Source: Dongia_A sp964542425
GTDB taxonomy: Bacteria; Pseudomonadota; Alphaproteobacteria; Dongiales; Dongiaceae
Length of the DNA stretch: 64,000 bases
Assembly (NCBI GenBank): GCA_964542425.1
Contig: CAZIUB010000060.1
Span: 1 to 64,000, forward strand
Reading direction: 5' to 3'
The position numbers and the translations under genes were made by a program. The notes beneath the pieces are model-generated. The model worked only from the letters and a program-made list of their open reading frames with translations, was not told where the DNA came from and did not search any database. Positions 57,049-64,000 of the stretch are shown here, piece by piece. Within the stretch, counting starts at the first letter, position 1. Each line of letters begins with the position of its first letter.

Positions 57049-58202
57049 TGGATCATCACCCCGGTCAACGCATCGACCTCGCAGTTCCAAGGTTCGCGAT
57101 CTATGACGCGCCGGACGTAATCGTAGCCCGCCTGCCAGCGCGCCGCGATGCCCTGGGCGCTGAAATCGATGTCCTTGGTGTGGTCCTCGTTGTCCAGGCG
57201 CGGCGCCAGCAATTGCACCAGATGCATGGTGGTGCCGCAGCCATAGGCCACCAATTCCCGCAACTCGTCGTCCTTGGCCAAGTCCGCGGGAATACGCTTC
57301 TCCAATTCGCGGATCACATGGCGCAGGCGGTGTAACTGCTGCTGGCGCGTGACATGGCTCAGGCCACGGCTCGCGTACTGGATGTCCTTTTGCCGCGACA
57401 TCGCCTGCCAGATGCTTTCCGGTGCCGGGCCATCGGGTTGCCACATATTGACCGAGAAAATCAACCCGTCGCGTCGCGGCCGATCGTCGAACACCACTTC
57501 GATCGGGGTGTTGGAATAGATGCCGCCATCCCAATAAGGTTCGCCATCGATCACGACCGCCGGGAAGGCCGGCGGCAGCGCGCCCGAGGCCATGATATGG
57601 GCGTGTTCGAGCACCATGTCCCGGCTGTCGAAATAACGCATTTCCCCGGACCTGGCGTTGACCGCGCCCATGGTGAGGCGCACATGCTTGGCGTTGATGT
57701 ATTTTGTATCGACCAGCGTGCCCAGCGTCTCCTTCAAGGGTTCGGTGGAATAGTACGCGGCCTTCTCGATTCCGGCCGGTTAATGCGCGCCATACATCGC
57801 CAACGGATTGGGTTGGAAGAATCCGGGCACGCCATGGGTCACGATTCCGAGATTTCCCATCATGCCGCCGAACCAGGCCGAAAAGGCCTCTTCCAGGGGA
57901 TAGCGCGGGCGCAATCCATCCCAGAATTCGCGCAATCGCGGCAATCGCTGCGAGACCTCGTTCCCGGCGATGATGGAAGCGTTGATGGCCCCGATCGAGG
58001 TGCCGATCACCCAATCGGGCTCGATTCCGGCCTCGCTCAGGCCCTGGTAGACGCCGGCCTGATAGGCGCCGAGCGCGCCTCCGCCCTGGAGCACCAGAGC
58101 GATCTGGCCCGAGGGCCGGCGGCGATCCGATTCCGACGGGTGCGCCCGGCCGGCCGCTGACTTGCCGGCGATATCGCGTGCGAGTCTGTTCATCGATTCC
58201 AT
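57045..58202 (-). pseudogene. Patatin-like phospholipase with in-frame stop codon
   Basis: Codons 1-140 (58202-57783) carry GGGALGAYQAG and nucleophile S69 in IGTSIGAINAS. They are cut by a TAA at 57780-57782. The same frame continues without frameshift with PAGIEKAAYYSTEPLKETL and the DUF3734-type C-terminal part, containing the catalytic Asp in EPYWDGGIYSNTPI. Full length would be 385 codons, normal for the family. Since Ser and Asp lie on opposite sides of the stop, either fragment alone should be inactive. A sequencing error cannot be excluded. The natural end is in a B repeat. Confidence 0.85.
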
Positions 58203-58443
58203 CCATCAATTCATTGGCGGCGGCCAGGGGCCGGGGGGTTGGCACATCCCTAGCGATCCATCCCAGCCGGAGTTAGCCCCTAACCGCGATATTCCTCCGA
58301 TTGGTGAACAGAGGGAATTGCCGTGGCGCTATGGATTCGATGTCCCCGTGACATGCAAACAGGCGAGAGCACCGGCAAAATATCGGCTGAATGCGGCAAT
58401 TGCCGCTCGGTTCCGACCTGCCGGTAACGGGTGGAGCCGCGGC

Positions 58444-59529
58444 TCAGGCCTCGGCGAAGCGCACGACCGCGATCGGCGGCAGCCGAGCCTCGGGGCTGGT
58501 CCAAGAATCGCCGCCATCCTCGGATATCCACAGGCCGCCGCTCGTGGAACCGATGGCGAGAACCTCGCCGCTGTCATCGATGGCAAGCCCGTGGCGCCAA
58601 ACCAGATCGTAGGCATGATGTTGCGGCAGGCCCTTGCTCAACACGTCGAAGCTGTTCCCGCCGTCACGGGTGCGGGCGACCACGACCTTGCCGTCAACCG
58701 GGATGCGCCGCTCGTCCTTGACCGCGGGCACGAACCACGCCGTCTTTGGGTCGCTGGGATGGGCCGCTACGGCAAAACCGAATTTCGAGGGGCGAATCGC
58801 CGTCACCTCGCGCCAAGTGGCGCCCGAATCCTCCGAGCGGAAGACGCCGTTGTGGTGCTGGCACCACATGATCTCGGGGCTTGCCCGGCAGCGCGCCAGC
58901 AAATGAATGTCCTGGGCGATCGGGTCGCCGCGCCGCTCCGGGGGCATGTATTCGTTGTACATGCCCTGGTTGATGATGCGCCAGCTTACGCCGGTGTCGG
59001 TGCTTGCCCACACCCCCGCGCAAGACACGCCAATCCGGATATCCGATGAATCGCTGGGATCAATGAGCACGGTGTTGATGCCGGGCAACTCGCCGGCGAT
59101 GCCCATCCATTGCCGGCGCTCCGGCATCCGCCACAGCGCCTCGTTCAGTAACCAGGAGAGACCATTGTCGTCGGAGCGAAAAAGCCCGCCCGGAATCGTA
59201 CCCGCCCACAGGCGCCCCTCGACGCCGCCCCGCTCCAGCGCCCAGATCTTGGTCAAGGACCAGGGATGCGGGCCATCGCCGGCATCCTCCGGCTTGGGCG
59301 GAAACACCGGCACCGCGAGCTCGTTCCATGCCCCGGCGAAATCGCGTCGCCACAGCTTGGCGCCGAAATGACCGAGATCGAGTGCCGCCAGCAACGAGGA
59401 ATCGGAATCCGGCAGCAGTGCCGAGACCGGGTCGCCCAGGAACCAGGCATCGAGGACTTCCCAAGTGCCGTTGCGCCGGCCGATCTCGAACAAACCCTTG
59501 TGTGTTCCGACATGGAGCCGATCCGTCAT
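58444..59529 (-). CDS. BNR/Asp-box repeat protein (sialidase-like propeller)
   Basis: The 361-residue protein has a beta-propeller with Asp-box turns: FRSDDNGLSW, WASTDTGVSW, FRSEDSGATW, VARTRDGGNSF and WISEDGGDSW. It lacks the arginine triad of true sialidases as far as I can see, so an exo-alpha-sialidase label from automatic tools would be misleading. There is no signal peptide. The MoaD/ThiS-like gene upstream ends 11 bp before its start; this pairing is common in genomes. Function unknown. Confidence 0.75.
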   Translation of the reverse strand: MTDRLHVGTHKGLFEIGRRNGTWEVLDAWFLGDPVSALLPDSDSSLLAALDLGHFGAKLWRRDFAGAWNELAVPVFPPKPEDAGDGPHPWSLTKIWALERGGVEGRLWAGTIPGGLFRSDDNGLSWLLNEALWRMPERRQWMGIAGELPGINTVLIDPSDSSDIRIGVSCAGVWASTDTGVSWRIINQGMYNEYMPPERRGDPIAQDIHLLARCRASPEIMWCQHHNGVFRSEDSGATWREVTAIRPSKFGFAVAAHPSDPKTAWFVPAVKDERRIPVDGKVVVARTRDGGNSFDVLSKGLPQHHAYDLVWRHGLAIDDSGEVLAIGSTSGGLWISEDGGDSWTSPEARLPPIAVVRFAEA

Positions 59530-59540
59530 TTTTCCCTCCC

Positions 59541-59810
59541 TCAGCCACCAGTCAGCGCTTGAAAGACGTGGATTTCGTCACGCCGGCCGACGGGGTCGGT
59601 CAATCGCGCGCGATCGGCGACCGGTTCACCGTTGACATAGATCGCGACGTGCCGGCGCAGGGCGCCCTGATCGTCAAGCACGTAGCCACGCAGGACTGGC
59701 CGTGACGCGAACACGGCTTCGAGCGCGTCGCGAACATTGGACGCATCAACCTCGCTCGATGGGGCGGAATGAAATCGCGCCAAAGCGCGCGTGAAGGTGA
59801 TGGTTGGCAT
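59541..59810 (-). CDS. MoaD/ThiS-family small protein
   Basis: An 89-residue ubiquitin-like protein starting MPTITFTRALARF, with VRDALEAVFASRPVLRGYVLDDQGALRRHVAIYVNG and ending GRRDEIHVFQALTGG. The terminal Gly-Gly is the modifiable end in MoaD/ThiS. ATG 59810 is used; the ORF upstream is not conserved. It is paired with the BNR propeller gene. Such proteins carry sulfur in some pathways; its partner is not known here. Confidence 0.8.
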   Translation of the reverse strand: MPTITFTRALARFHSAPSSEVDASNVRDALEAVFASRPVLRGYVLDDQGALRRHVAIYVNGEPVADRARLTDPVGRRDEIHVFQALTGG

Positions 59811-60075
59811 GATCCTAGCTTGGCGCCGGCAAGCGCGCTCGGCCGGGCCCGCAGGCGTATCTGGCCGCTTCAATCCCGATACCAGCACAATTTTCCATGG
59901 CGGCGTCCAGCGCGAGTACGAAGGCCGACTTAGCGGATCGGTATCGTAGCGCACCAGCGCATCGATGGCCAATAGGGTCGTATCCGATTGGATGCGCGAG
60001 GTTCCGCGGACAATTTCAGGGCTCGGATCAATGCGCTCAATCCGCGATCATGCCTCATGCCACCATGGGGATCCG

Positions 60076-60390
60076 TCAGGCCACCGTCTCGATGCGACGG
60101 GCGATCCACTGATTGAGACTGAGACCCTCGGCCTCGGCGCGAAGGGCGGCACGGCGATGAGTTTCCGGATCCAAACGCAGCGGAATCTTACCGCTATAGG
60201 GGCGGTCCGGCTTCTCGCCGCGCGCGGCGCAAAAGGCAAGGTAATCGTCGATGCTGTCGCGGAAGGCCCGTTCGACCTGGGCGAAGCTCCGACCCTCGAA
60301 GGTGATAACATCGCGCAGACCGACAACTCGGCCGACGAAAGTACCATCGTCAGCTTCGGTCAAGCCGATGCAGCCCTTGTATTCAAGCAT
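60076..60390 (-). CDS. hicB: HicB-type antitoxin
   Basis: Antitoxin of 104 residues: the N-terminal HicB RNase-H-like domain MLEYKGCIGLTEADDG, GLRDVITFEGRSFAQVERAFRDSIDDYLAF, then a ribbon-helix-helix-like DNA-binding C-terminus with LRLDPETHRRAALRAEAEGLSLNQWIARR. ATG 60390 overlaps hicA by 8 bp. It probably neutralises HicA and represses its own promoter. Confidence 0.9.
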   Translation of the reverse strand: MLEYKGCIGLTEADDGTFVGRVVGLRDVITFEGRSFAQVERAFRDSIDDYLAFCAARGEKPDRPYSGKIPLRLDPETHRRAALRAEAEGLSLNQWIARRIETVA

Positions 60391-60658
60391 GATCACGCTC
60401 CTTTCCTGGCTCGATTCCGGCCGCGTCAAGAAAATCCCGGACGCTGCGTACCGTTTCGCGCTTGGCAACCGGGCTCTGGTGCGGCCGGTGAAACACAGCC
60501 CGTACACCGCCCAGCGCCACACGAACTCGGCTACCGGCCCCGTCGCTGATCTCGGCTCCAAGAGCCTGGAACAGCGATTCGATCTCGGCCCATCGCGGAT
60601 CGGCCGGAGCAGGTTCGGCGAAGATTCGGGCCAAGATCTGCCTTTGGCGCCGGTTCAT
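60383..60658 (-). CDS. hicA: HicA-type toxin
   Basis: The 91-residue double-stranded-RNA-binding-fold toxin (mRNA interferase) has GAEISDGAGSRVRVALGGVRAVFHRPHQ with the active-site His of HRPH, and KRETVRSVRDFLDAAGI at the end. Gene order is toxin then antitoxin. The usual HicA start MNRRQRQILARIF is used. Confidence 0.9.
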   Translation of the reverse strand: MNRRQRQILARIFAEPAPADPRWAEIESLFQALGAEISDGAGSRVRVALGGVRAVFHRPHQSPVAKRETVRSVRDFLDAAGIEPGKERDHA

Positions 60659-60700
60659 TATTATATGAAATCAAAAATACATATCGTTTCAAGGCCGCTC
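60659..60700 (-). promoter_or_regulatory. AT-rich hicAB control region
   Basis: Immediately upstream of hicA the sequence turns AT-rich, unlike its surroundings, with a TATAAT next to the ATG and the palindrome ATATG-12 nt-CATAT on the plus strand. This could be the autoregulatory operator. The rest of the 286-bp gap up to nudC holds nothing I recognise. Confidence 0.4.
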
Positions 60701-60944
60701 AACCGGAATAGAACCCGGCCCGCGCCTCGGCCCATTCTTCCGACCAATGGACGGTCTTAGGCGATGTCTATGACCACTGGTAAATCCAGGCGGCAAACCG
60801 TCGTTCTCATAAGTGTATCGTCGTCGCTCGGTGCAATCAGGCGTAGCATTGCAGCTGACCCTCGTACAATACGTCGAAGTCGCCGCCGACATCATGGCAA
60901 AGCTGAATTGCAATACACAACGGCGCTGAGCGCGATGCCGGGAA

Positions 60945-61859
60945 TTAAGCGCTCCCCATCCAATCCGCGATCAGGCGCCAGGCGATGGAATCGCGCCTTG
61001 GCAGGCGGAAGGTCTCGTTCTCGGGCGAATCGCGCAATTCATCGCGCGTGTACCAGCGGGCCTCGTCGATTTCCCGGCGGTCGAGTTGGAGCGTCTCGGT
61101 CGTGGCCTCGGCGATGAACCCGATCATCAGGCCGGAGGGAAACGGCCAAGGCTGCGAGCCGAAATAGTGCACTTCAGCAAGCCGCAGCCCCGATTCCTCC
61201 AAGGTCTCGCGCCGGACCGCGTCCTCCAGGGTCTCGCCCGGCTCTACGAAGCCGGCCAGCACCGAATGCATGCCCGGCGGCCAGCCGGCCTGGCGCCCCA
61301 GAAGGACGCGATCGCAATGGGTCACACGCATGATGATCGCGGGGTCGATCCTCGGGAAACTCTCGATCCCGCATTGGGGATCGGTGCAGCGCCGCACATG
61401 GCCGGCCTGTTCGCTCCTGGTCGGCCGCCCGCAGGCGCCACAAAACAGATGCCGGGAATGCCAATGCGCCATGCCGCGCGCGAGTGCCGCCAACCCGCCA
61501 TCCAGTTCCGGCAGCAATGGCCCAATCGCGCGCAGATCGGCCGGCCGGCCGAGCGAAGCGATTCGCGCCTCCGGGAAATGCGACAAATCGACCGCGACAT
61601 GCGCCGCCTCGTTCTCGATGCCCAGCAGCACCACCATGCTCGCTTCCTCGATCAACATCTTGTGATCGCGAAGCGCAAGCACGCGCAATTCCGCTTCCCC
61701 TACACCGACTAGTGTGTGGCCGCGCCAAACCACGTGAATCATGGTCGCCGGGTCGTTCAATCGCGCCTCCAGCCAATCGGAATCGTGGCGACGCTCGGCC
61801 GCGCGATTGAATCCGCCCGTAGAGTAGAAATTGACAAGACCTTCTGGTCCTTGGATCAT
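60945..61859 (-). CDS. nudC: NAD(+) diphosphatase / NADH pyrophosphatase NudC
   Basis: A 304-residue Nudix enzyme that cleaves NAD(H) and removes NAD caps from RNA in E. coli. Zinc ribbon C140, C143, C158, C163 (FCGACGR, CTDPQCG), Nudix box GFVEPGETLEDAVRRETLEESG (203-224), and the NudC-specific SQPWPFP motif (235-241). ATG 61859 is the family start; the ORF upstream is antisense to the next gene. It overlaps nothing real. Confidence 0.92.
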   Translation of the reverse strand: MIQGPEGLVNFYSTGGFNRAAERRHDSDWLEARLNDPATMIHVVWRGHTLVGVGEAELRVLALRDHKMLIEEASMVVLLGIENEAAHVAVDLSHFPEARIASLGRPADLRAIGPLLPELDGGLAALARGMAHWHSRHLFCGACGRPTRSEQAGHVRRCTDPQCGIESFPRIDPAIIMRVTHCDRVLLGRQAGWPPGMHSVLAGFVEPGETLEDAVRRETLEESGLRLAEVHYFGSQPWPFPSGLMIGFIAEATTETLQLDRREIDEARWYTRDELRDSPENETFRLPRRDSIAWRLIADWMGSA

Positions 61860-61886
61860 CACGCACCGACCTGGGAGGGGATCCTG

Positions 61887-62576
61887 ATGGTGATGGCCCA
61901 GCTTGCTCTTTCCGTCAACAATTGGCTTCGCGTTGTTGTGTTCCTGTTGGCGCTGGCGTTCCTCGGCGCCCCATCCTGGGCGCTCTCGCCCGTGGACGCG
62001 CCCAGCGGCAGCTACATCTATCAGGTGAGCCGCGACGGCCAGGTGATCGGCCTGTTGCGGCAGGATTTCGCGCGCCAGAATGAGCGCCTGGTGGTTGTCA
62101 CCGCCGCCGATATCGAAGTCACGCTGCTCGGTTTCAGTCTTTACGAAGCCGATCAGCGAGTCGAGGAAACCTGGCGGAACGGCGTGCTGCAATCCGTGGT
62201 TTCGAACGCCAATGTCGACGGCGAGGATCGCCAGGTGACGCTGCGCCGAGAGGGCAATCGGCTGGTCGGCGTCTATAACGGCAAGGAGCGCGATCTCTCG
62301 GCCAAGTTAATTCCGACCACGCTGTGGAACAGCGCCATCGTCGAGGCGCGGGCGGTTCTGGATACTGCCAAGGGAAAGATCCGGAAGGTCACCGTCACCG
62401 ACCTCGGGCCGGAGCGGATCAGCCTGCCCGAGGGCGAAATCATGGCGCGCCGCTACGCCATCGCCGGCGAGTTCCGCCGGCAATTGTGGTATGACGAGGC
62501 GGGTGTGCTGGTGGCGGTCGAAATGCAGGCCAAGGATGGCTCCATCATTCGCCAGGAATTGCTGCAACGGCCGTGA
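61887..62576 (+). CDS. Exported DUF6134 family protein
   Basis: A 229-residue protein from ATG 61887, with GGGAGGGG at 61873-61880 and a signal peptide (residues 10-33, ending SWALSP). The mature part repeats GQVIGLLRQDF, VTLLGFSLYEADQRVEETW and ERDLSAKLIPTTLWNSAI, matching DUF6134. Such proteins are periplasmic and of unknown role. It is divergent from nudC and followed by a BC element. Confidence 0.75.
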   Translation: MVMAQLALSVNNWLRVVVFLLALAFLGAPSWALSPVDAPSGSYIYQVSRDGQVIGLLRQDFARQNERLVVVTAADIEVTLLGFSLYEADQRVEETWRNGVLQSVVSNANVDGEDRQVTLRREGNRLVGVYNGKERDLSAKLIPTTLWNSAIVEARAVLDTAKGKIRKVTVTDLGPERISLPEGEIMARRYAIAGEFRRQLWYDEAGVLVAVEMQAKDGSIIRQELLQRP

Positions 62577-62580
62577 GTCC

Positions 62581-62703
62581 AGTGTCGTGGCTCCAATGCC
62601 TGATTCCCAATCATTCCCATAGGAACCACAACACATGCCATTGAGTTCGCTGGTGTTCCGGGCCGACATGTCCCTGGAGCGGATGTCGGTTGCGGAACAC
62701 TAG
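62581..62703 (+). repeat. BC double-hairpin element
   Basis: Copy with hairpin B (GTCGTGGCTCCAA to AGGAACCACAAC), linker ATGCCATTGAGTTCG and hairpin C (GTGTTCCGGGCCGA to GTTGCGGAACACTAG, ending 62703). It begins five bases after the DUF6134 stop, as the copy after atpG does. Confidence 0.86.
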
Positions 62704-62717
62704 AACGCGGAATCCTG

Positions 62718-62748
62718 TTGCGGGGGTAAAGCCGGTTCCTGGTATACT
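62718..62748 (+). promoter_or_regulatory. Candidate promoter of the SRP RNA gene
   Basis: TATACT (62743-62748) lies 7 nt before the RNA 5' end, with TTGCGG (62718-62723) 19 nt upstream of it as a weak -35. The -10 placement is convincing; the -35 is not. Confidence 0.45.
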
Positions 62749-62753
62749 GACCC

Positions 62754-62853
62754 TCGGGAGGTTGGCGGCGGGCGAATGTCTCGCCAACCCGGTCAGGTCC
62801 GGAAGGAAGCAGCCGTAACGAGTTTTGTTCGAGTCGCTTGTCAGCCTCCCACC
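62754..62853 (+). ncRNA. ffs: 4.5S / SRP RNA (small bacterial type)
   Basis: The SRP Alu-less RNA is recognised by the conserved apical motif GGTCAGGTCCGGAAGGAA followed by GCAGCCGTAACG. The terminal helix is closed by GGGAGG (62756-62761) and CCTCCC (62845-62850). The ends are estimated to a few bases. It binds Ffh for co-translational targeting. Confidence 0.92.
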
Positions 62854-62917
62854 CGATCAGCGGCTGCTCGCCGTCCCATTTCACGCCACGCCAAAGCCGC
62901 CGGAAGGCGGGTTCGCC

Positions 62918-64000
62918 ATGAATGACGGATCGCCGCCACCTCCGACGCAAATCCCCGCCGCGGCCCCCGCCTATCGCGTGCTCGCGCGCAAATACCGGCC
63001 CAGCGATTTCTCCGGCCTGATCGGCCAGGAGGCGCTGGTGCGCACGCTAGGCAACGCCATCGCCCAGGGGCGGCTGGCCCATGGCTTCATGCTGACGGGG
63101 GTGCGCGGGGTGGGCAAGACCACGACCGCGCGCATCCTGGCGCGCTGCGTCAACTGCGTCGGCCCGGACGGCAAGGGCGCGGTCACGGCGGAGCCCTGCG
63201 GCGCCTGTGAGCATTGCCTGGCCATCGCCGAGGATCGCCACGTCGATGTGATCGAGATGGACGCCGCCAGCCGAACCGGCATCGACGACATCCGGGAACT
63301 GATCGAGGGCGTGCGCTATCGGCCGGTCTCGGCCCGTTACAAGGTCTATATCATCGACGAAGTTCACATGCTCTCGGACAAGGCATTCAACGCGCTCCTG
63401 AAGACTCTGGAGGAGCCGCCGCAGCACGTGAAATTCATTTTCGCCACGACCGAGATTCGCAAGGTTCCGGTCACCGTGCTGTCGCGCTGTCAGCGTTTCG
63501 ATCTGCGCCGGGTCGGCCACGACGAATTGGCCAGCCATTTCGCCGCCATTGCCGAGCGCGAAGGGGCGGCGATATCGCCGGGCGCCTTGCGCCTGATCGC
63601 GCGCGCGGCCGATGGCTCGGTGCGCGATGGGCTGTCGCTCCTGGATCAGGCGATCACCCTCGGGCCCTCGGACGTCCCCTTGGGCGTCCCGGGAGCCGAG
63701 ATCGACGAGGCAATGGTCCGCGACATGTTGGGTCTTGCCGATCGCACCCGATTGATCGAGCTCTATCAGGCATTGCTCGATGGAAAAGCGCCGGTTGCAC
63801 TCGATCATCTGGCCGATTTGTATCAATCCGGCGCCGATCCGTCCGTCGTCATCCAGGACTTGTTGGATCTCACTCACTGGCTGACGCGGATCAAGACAAT
63901 GCCGGCCGATCTCGACGATCCGGCAGTTCCCGAGGCCGAACGGCAATGGGGCCGCCGGGTTGGACCGCTCCTCGGTCTGCCCTTGCTGGCGCGGTTCTGG
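62918..64000 (+). CDS. dnaX: DNA polymerase III subunits gamma/tau, 3' end outside window
   Basis: The N-terminal 361 codons of DnaX. ATG 62918 follows CGGAAGGCGGG. The P-loop is GVRGVGKT (61-68), the zinc cysteines are C80, C94, C97 and C100 (possibly C77 in addition), Walker B is YIIDEVHML, and the sensor segment is FATTEIRKVPVTVLSRCQRFDL. It loads the beta clamp. The reading frame is open to the last base. SRP RNA before dnaX is a common alphaproteobacterial order. Confidence 0.94.
   Translation, partial: MNDGSPPPPTQIPAAAPAYRVLARKYRPSDFSGLIGQEALVRTLGNAIAQGRLAHGFMLTGVRGVGKTTTARILARCVNCVGPDGKGAVTAEPCGACEHCLAIAEDRHVDVIEMDAASRTGIDDIRELIEGVRYRPVSARYKVYIIDEVHMLSDKAFNALLKTLEEPPQHVKFIFATTEIRKVPVTVLSRCQRFDLRRVGHDELASHFAAIAEREGAAISPGALRLIARAADGSVRDGLSLLDQAITLGPSDVPLGVPGAEIDEAMVRDMLGLADRTRLIELYQALLDGKAPVALDHLADLYQSGADPSVVIQDLLDLTHWLTRIKTMPADLDDPAVPEAERQWGRRVGPLLGLPLLARFW

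Noticed and set aside
56986..58245. 419-codon minus-strand ORF across the patatin locus
   Set aside because: It lies in a different frame from the patatin parts and has low-complexity Arg/Gly composition; the patatin motifs lie in the other frame.
58203..58443. Gap between the patatin locus and the BNR gene
   Set aside because: 240 bp searched for repeats, promoters and small genes on both strands; nothing convincing was seen.
59811..60075. A remnant gene in the 265-bp gap between the MoaD-like gene and hicB
   Set aside because: Short in-frame stretch (MAIDALVRYDTDPL) is open upstream of the MoaD-like gene, but I see no conserved motif. Treated as non-coding.

Overview
The window reads as chromosomal DNA of an alphaproteobacterium, most likely of the Rhodospirillales in the broad sense. 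The support is the split ATP synthase (an F1-only atpHAGDC operon with no Fo genes), the alphaproteobacterial TCA order sdhCDAB, zapE, mdh, sucCD, sucAB, lpd, the priA / transaldolase / DUF484 / xerC neighbourhood, a mesaconyl-CoA hydratase of the ethylmalonyl-CoA pathway, and high GC with strong coding bias. The assignment to an order is inference. Almost all genes are housekeeping; there is no prophage, transposase gene or CRISPR array.

Layout: 1-8.6 kb holds a 5'-cut FecR-domain gene, a 2OG-Fe(II) oxygenase, tRNA-Gly(GCC), proX, a CnoX-type thioredoxin, a Lon-substrate-binding-domain protein, a Trm112-like protein, DUF971, a UbiH-family hydroxylase, an exported alpha/beta hydrolase, a methyltransferase and pdxY. 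9-27 kb is the central-carbon block: mch, sdhCDAB, a large lipoprotein, zapE, mdh with a 47-residue lysine-rich protein, sucC, sucD, sucA, sucB, a C39-like protease and lpd. 27-33.6 kb holds betC, xerC, DUF484 and transaldolase on the minus strand, and priA divergent. 33.8-39.8 kb is atpHAGDC plus a diiron ferritin-like gene. 40-47 kb has membrane, PilZ and GST genes, a leucyl aminopeptidase and a hydroxypyruvate reductase. 46.6-52.4 kb is a yejABEF peptide importer. 52.6-62.6 kb holds hisN, a dihaem cytochrome c, kdsB, pheA, a patatin gene broken by an in-frame stop, a BNR-repeat protein with a MoaD-like partner, hicAB, nudC and a DUF6134 protein. The window ends with the 4.5S (SRP) RNA and the 5' part of dnaX.

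The unusual content lies between the genes. I find six families (here called A to F) of non-coding elements of about 50-170 bp. Nearly all have the same plan: a long-stem hairpin, a 12-15 nt AT-rich linker and a second long-stem hairpin, with AGTG/CACT-like ends often sitting in CTAG. Family A has 13 copies plus one divergent half copy, in both orientations. At 54.46-54.73 kb a BC element sits exactly in the CTAG linker of a D element, and an uninterrupted D element at 52.47 kb serves as the empty-site comparison, so these units have moved. Several copies supply start or stop codons to neighbouring genes, and three sit inside the sucD-sucA, odh-lpd and atpG-atpD intervals, where they could affect mRNA processing. 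The enzyme that moves them is not in the window. An IS630-type (CTAG/TA target) MITE origin or a BIME/REP-like origin are the two explanations I consider.
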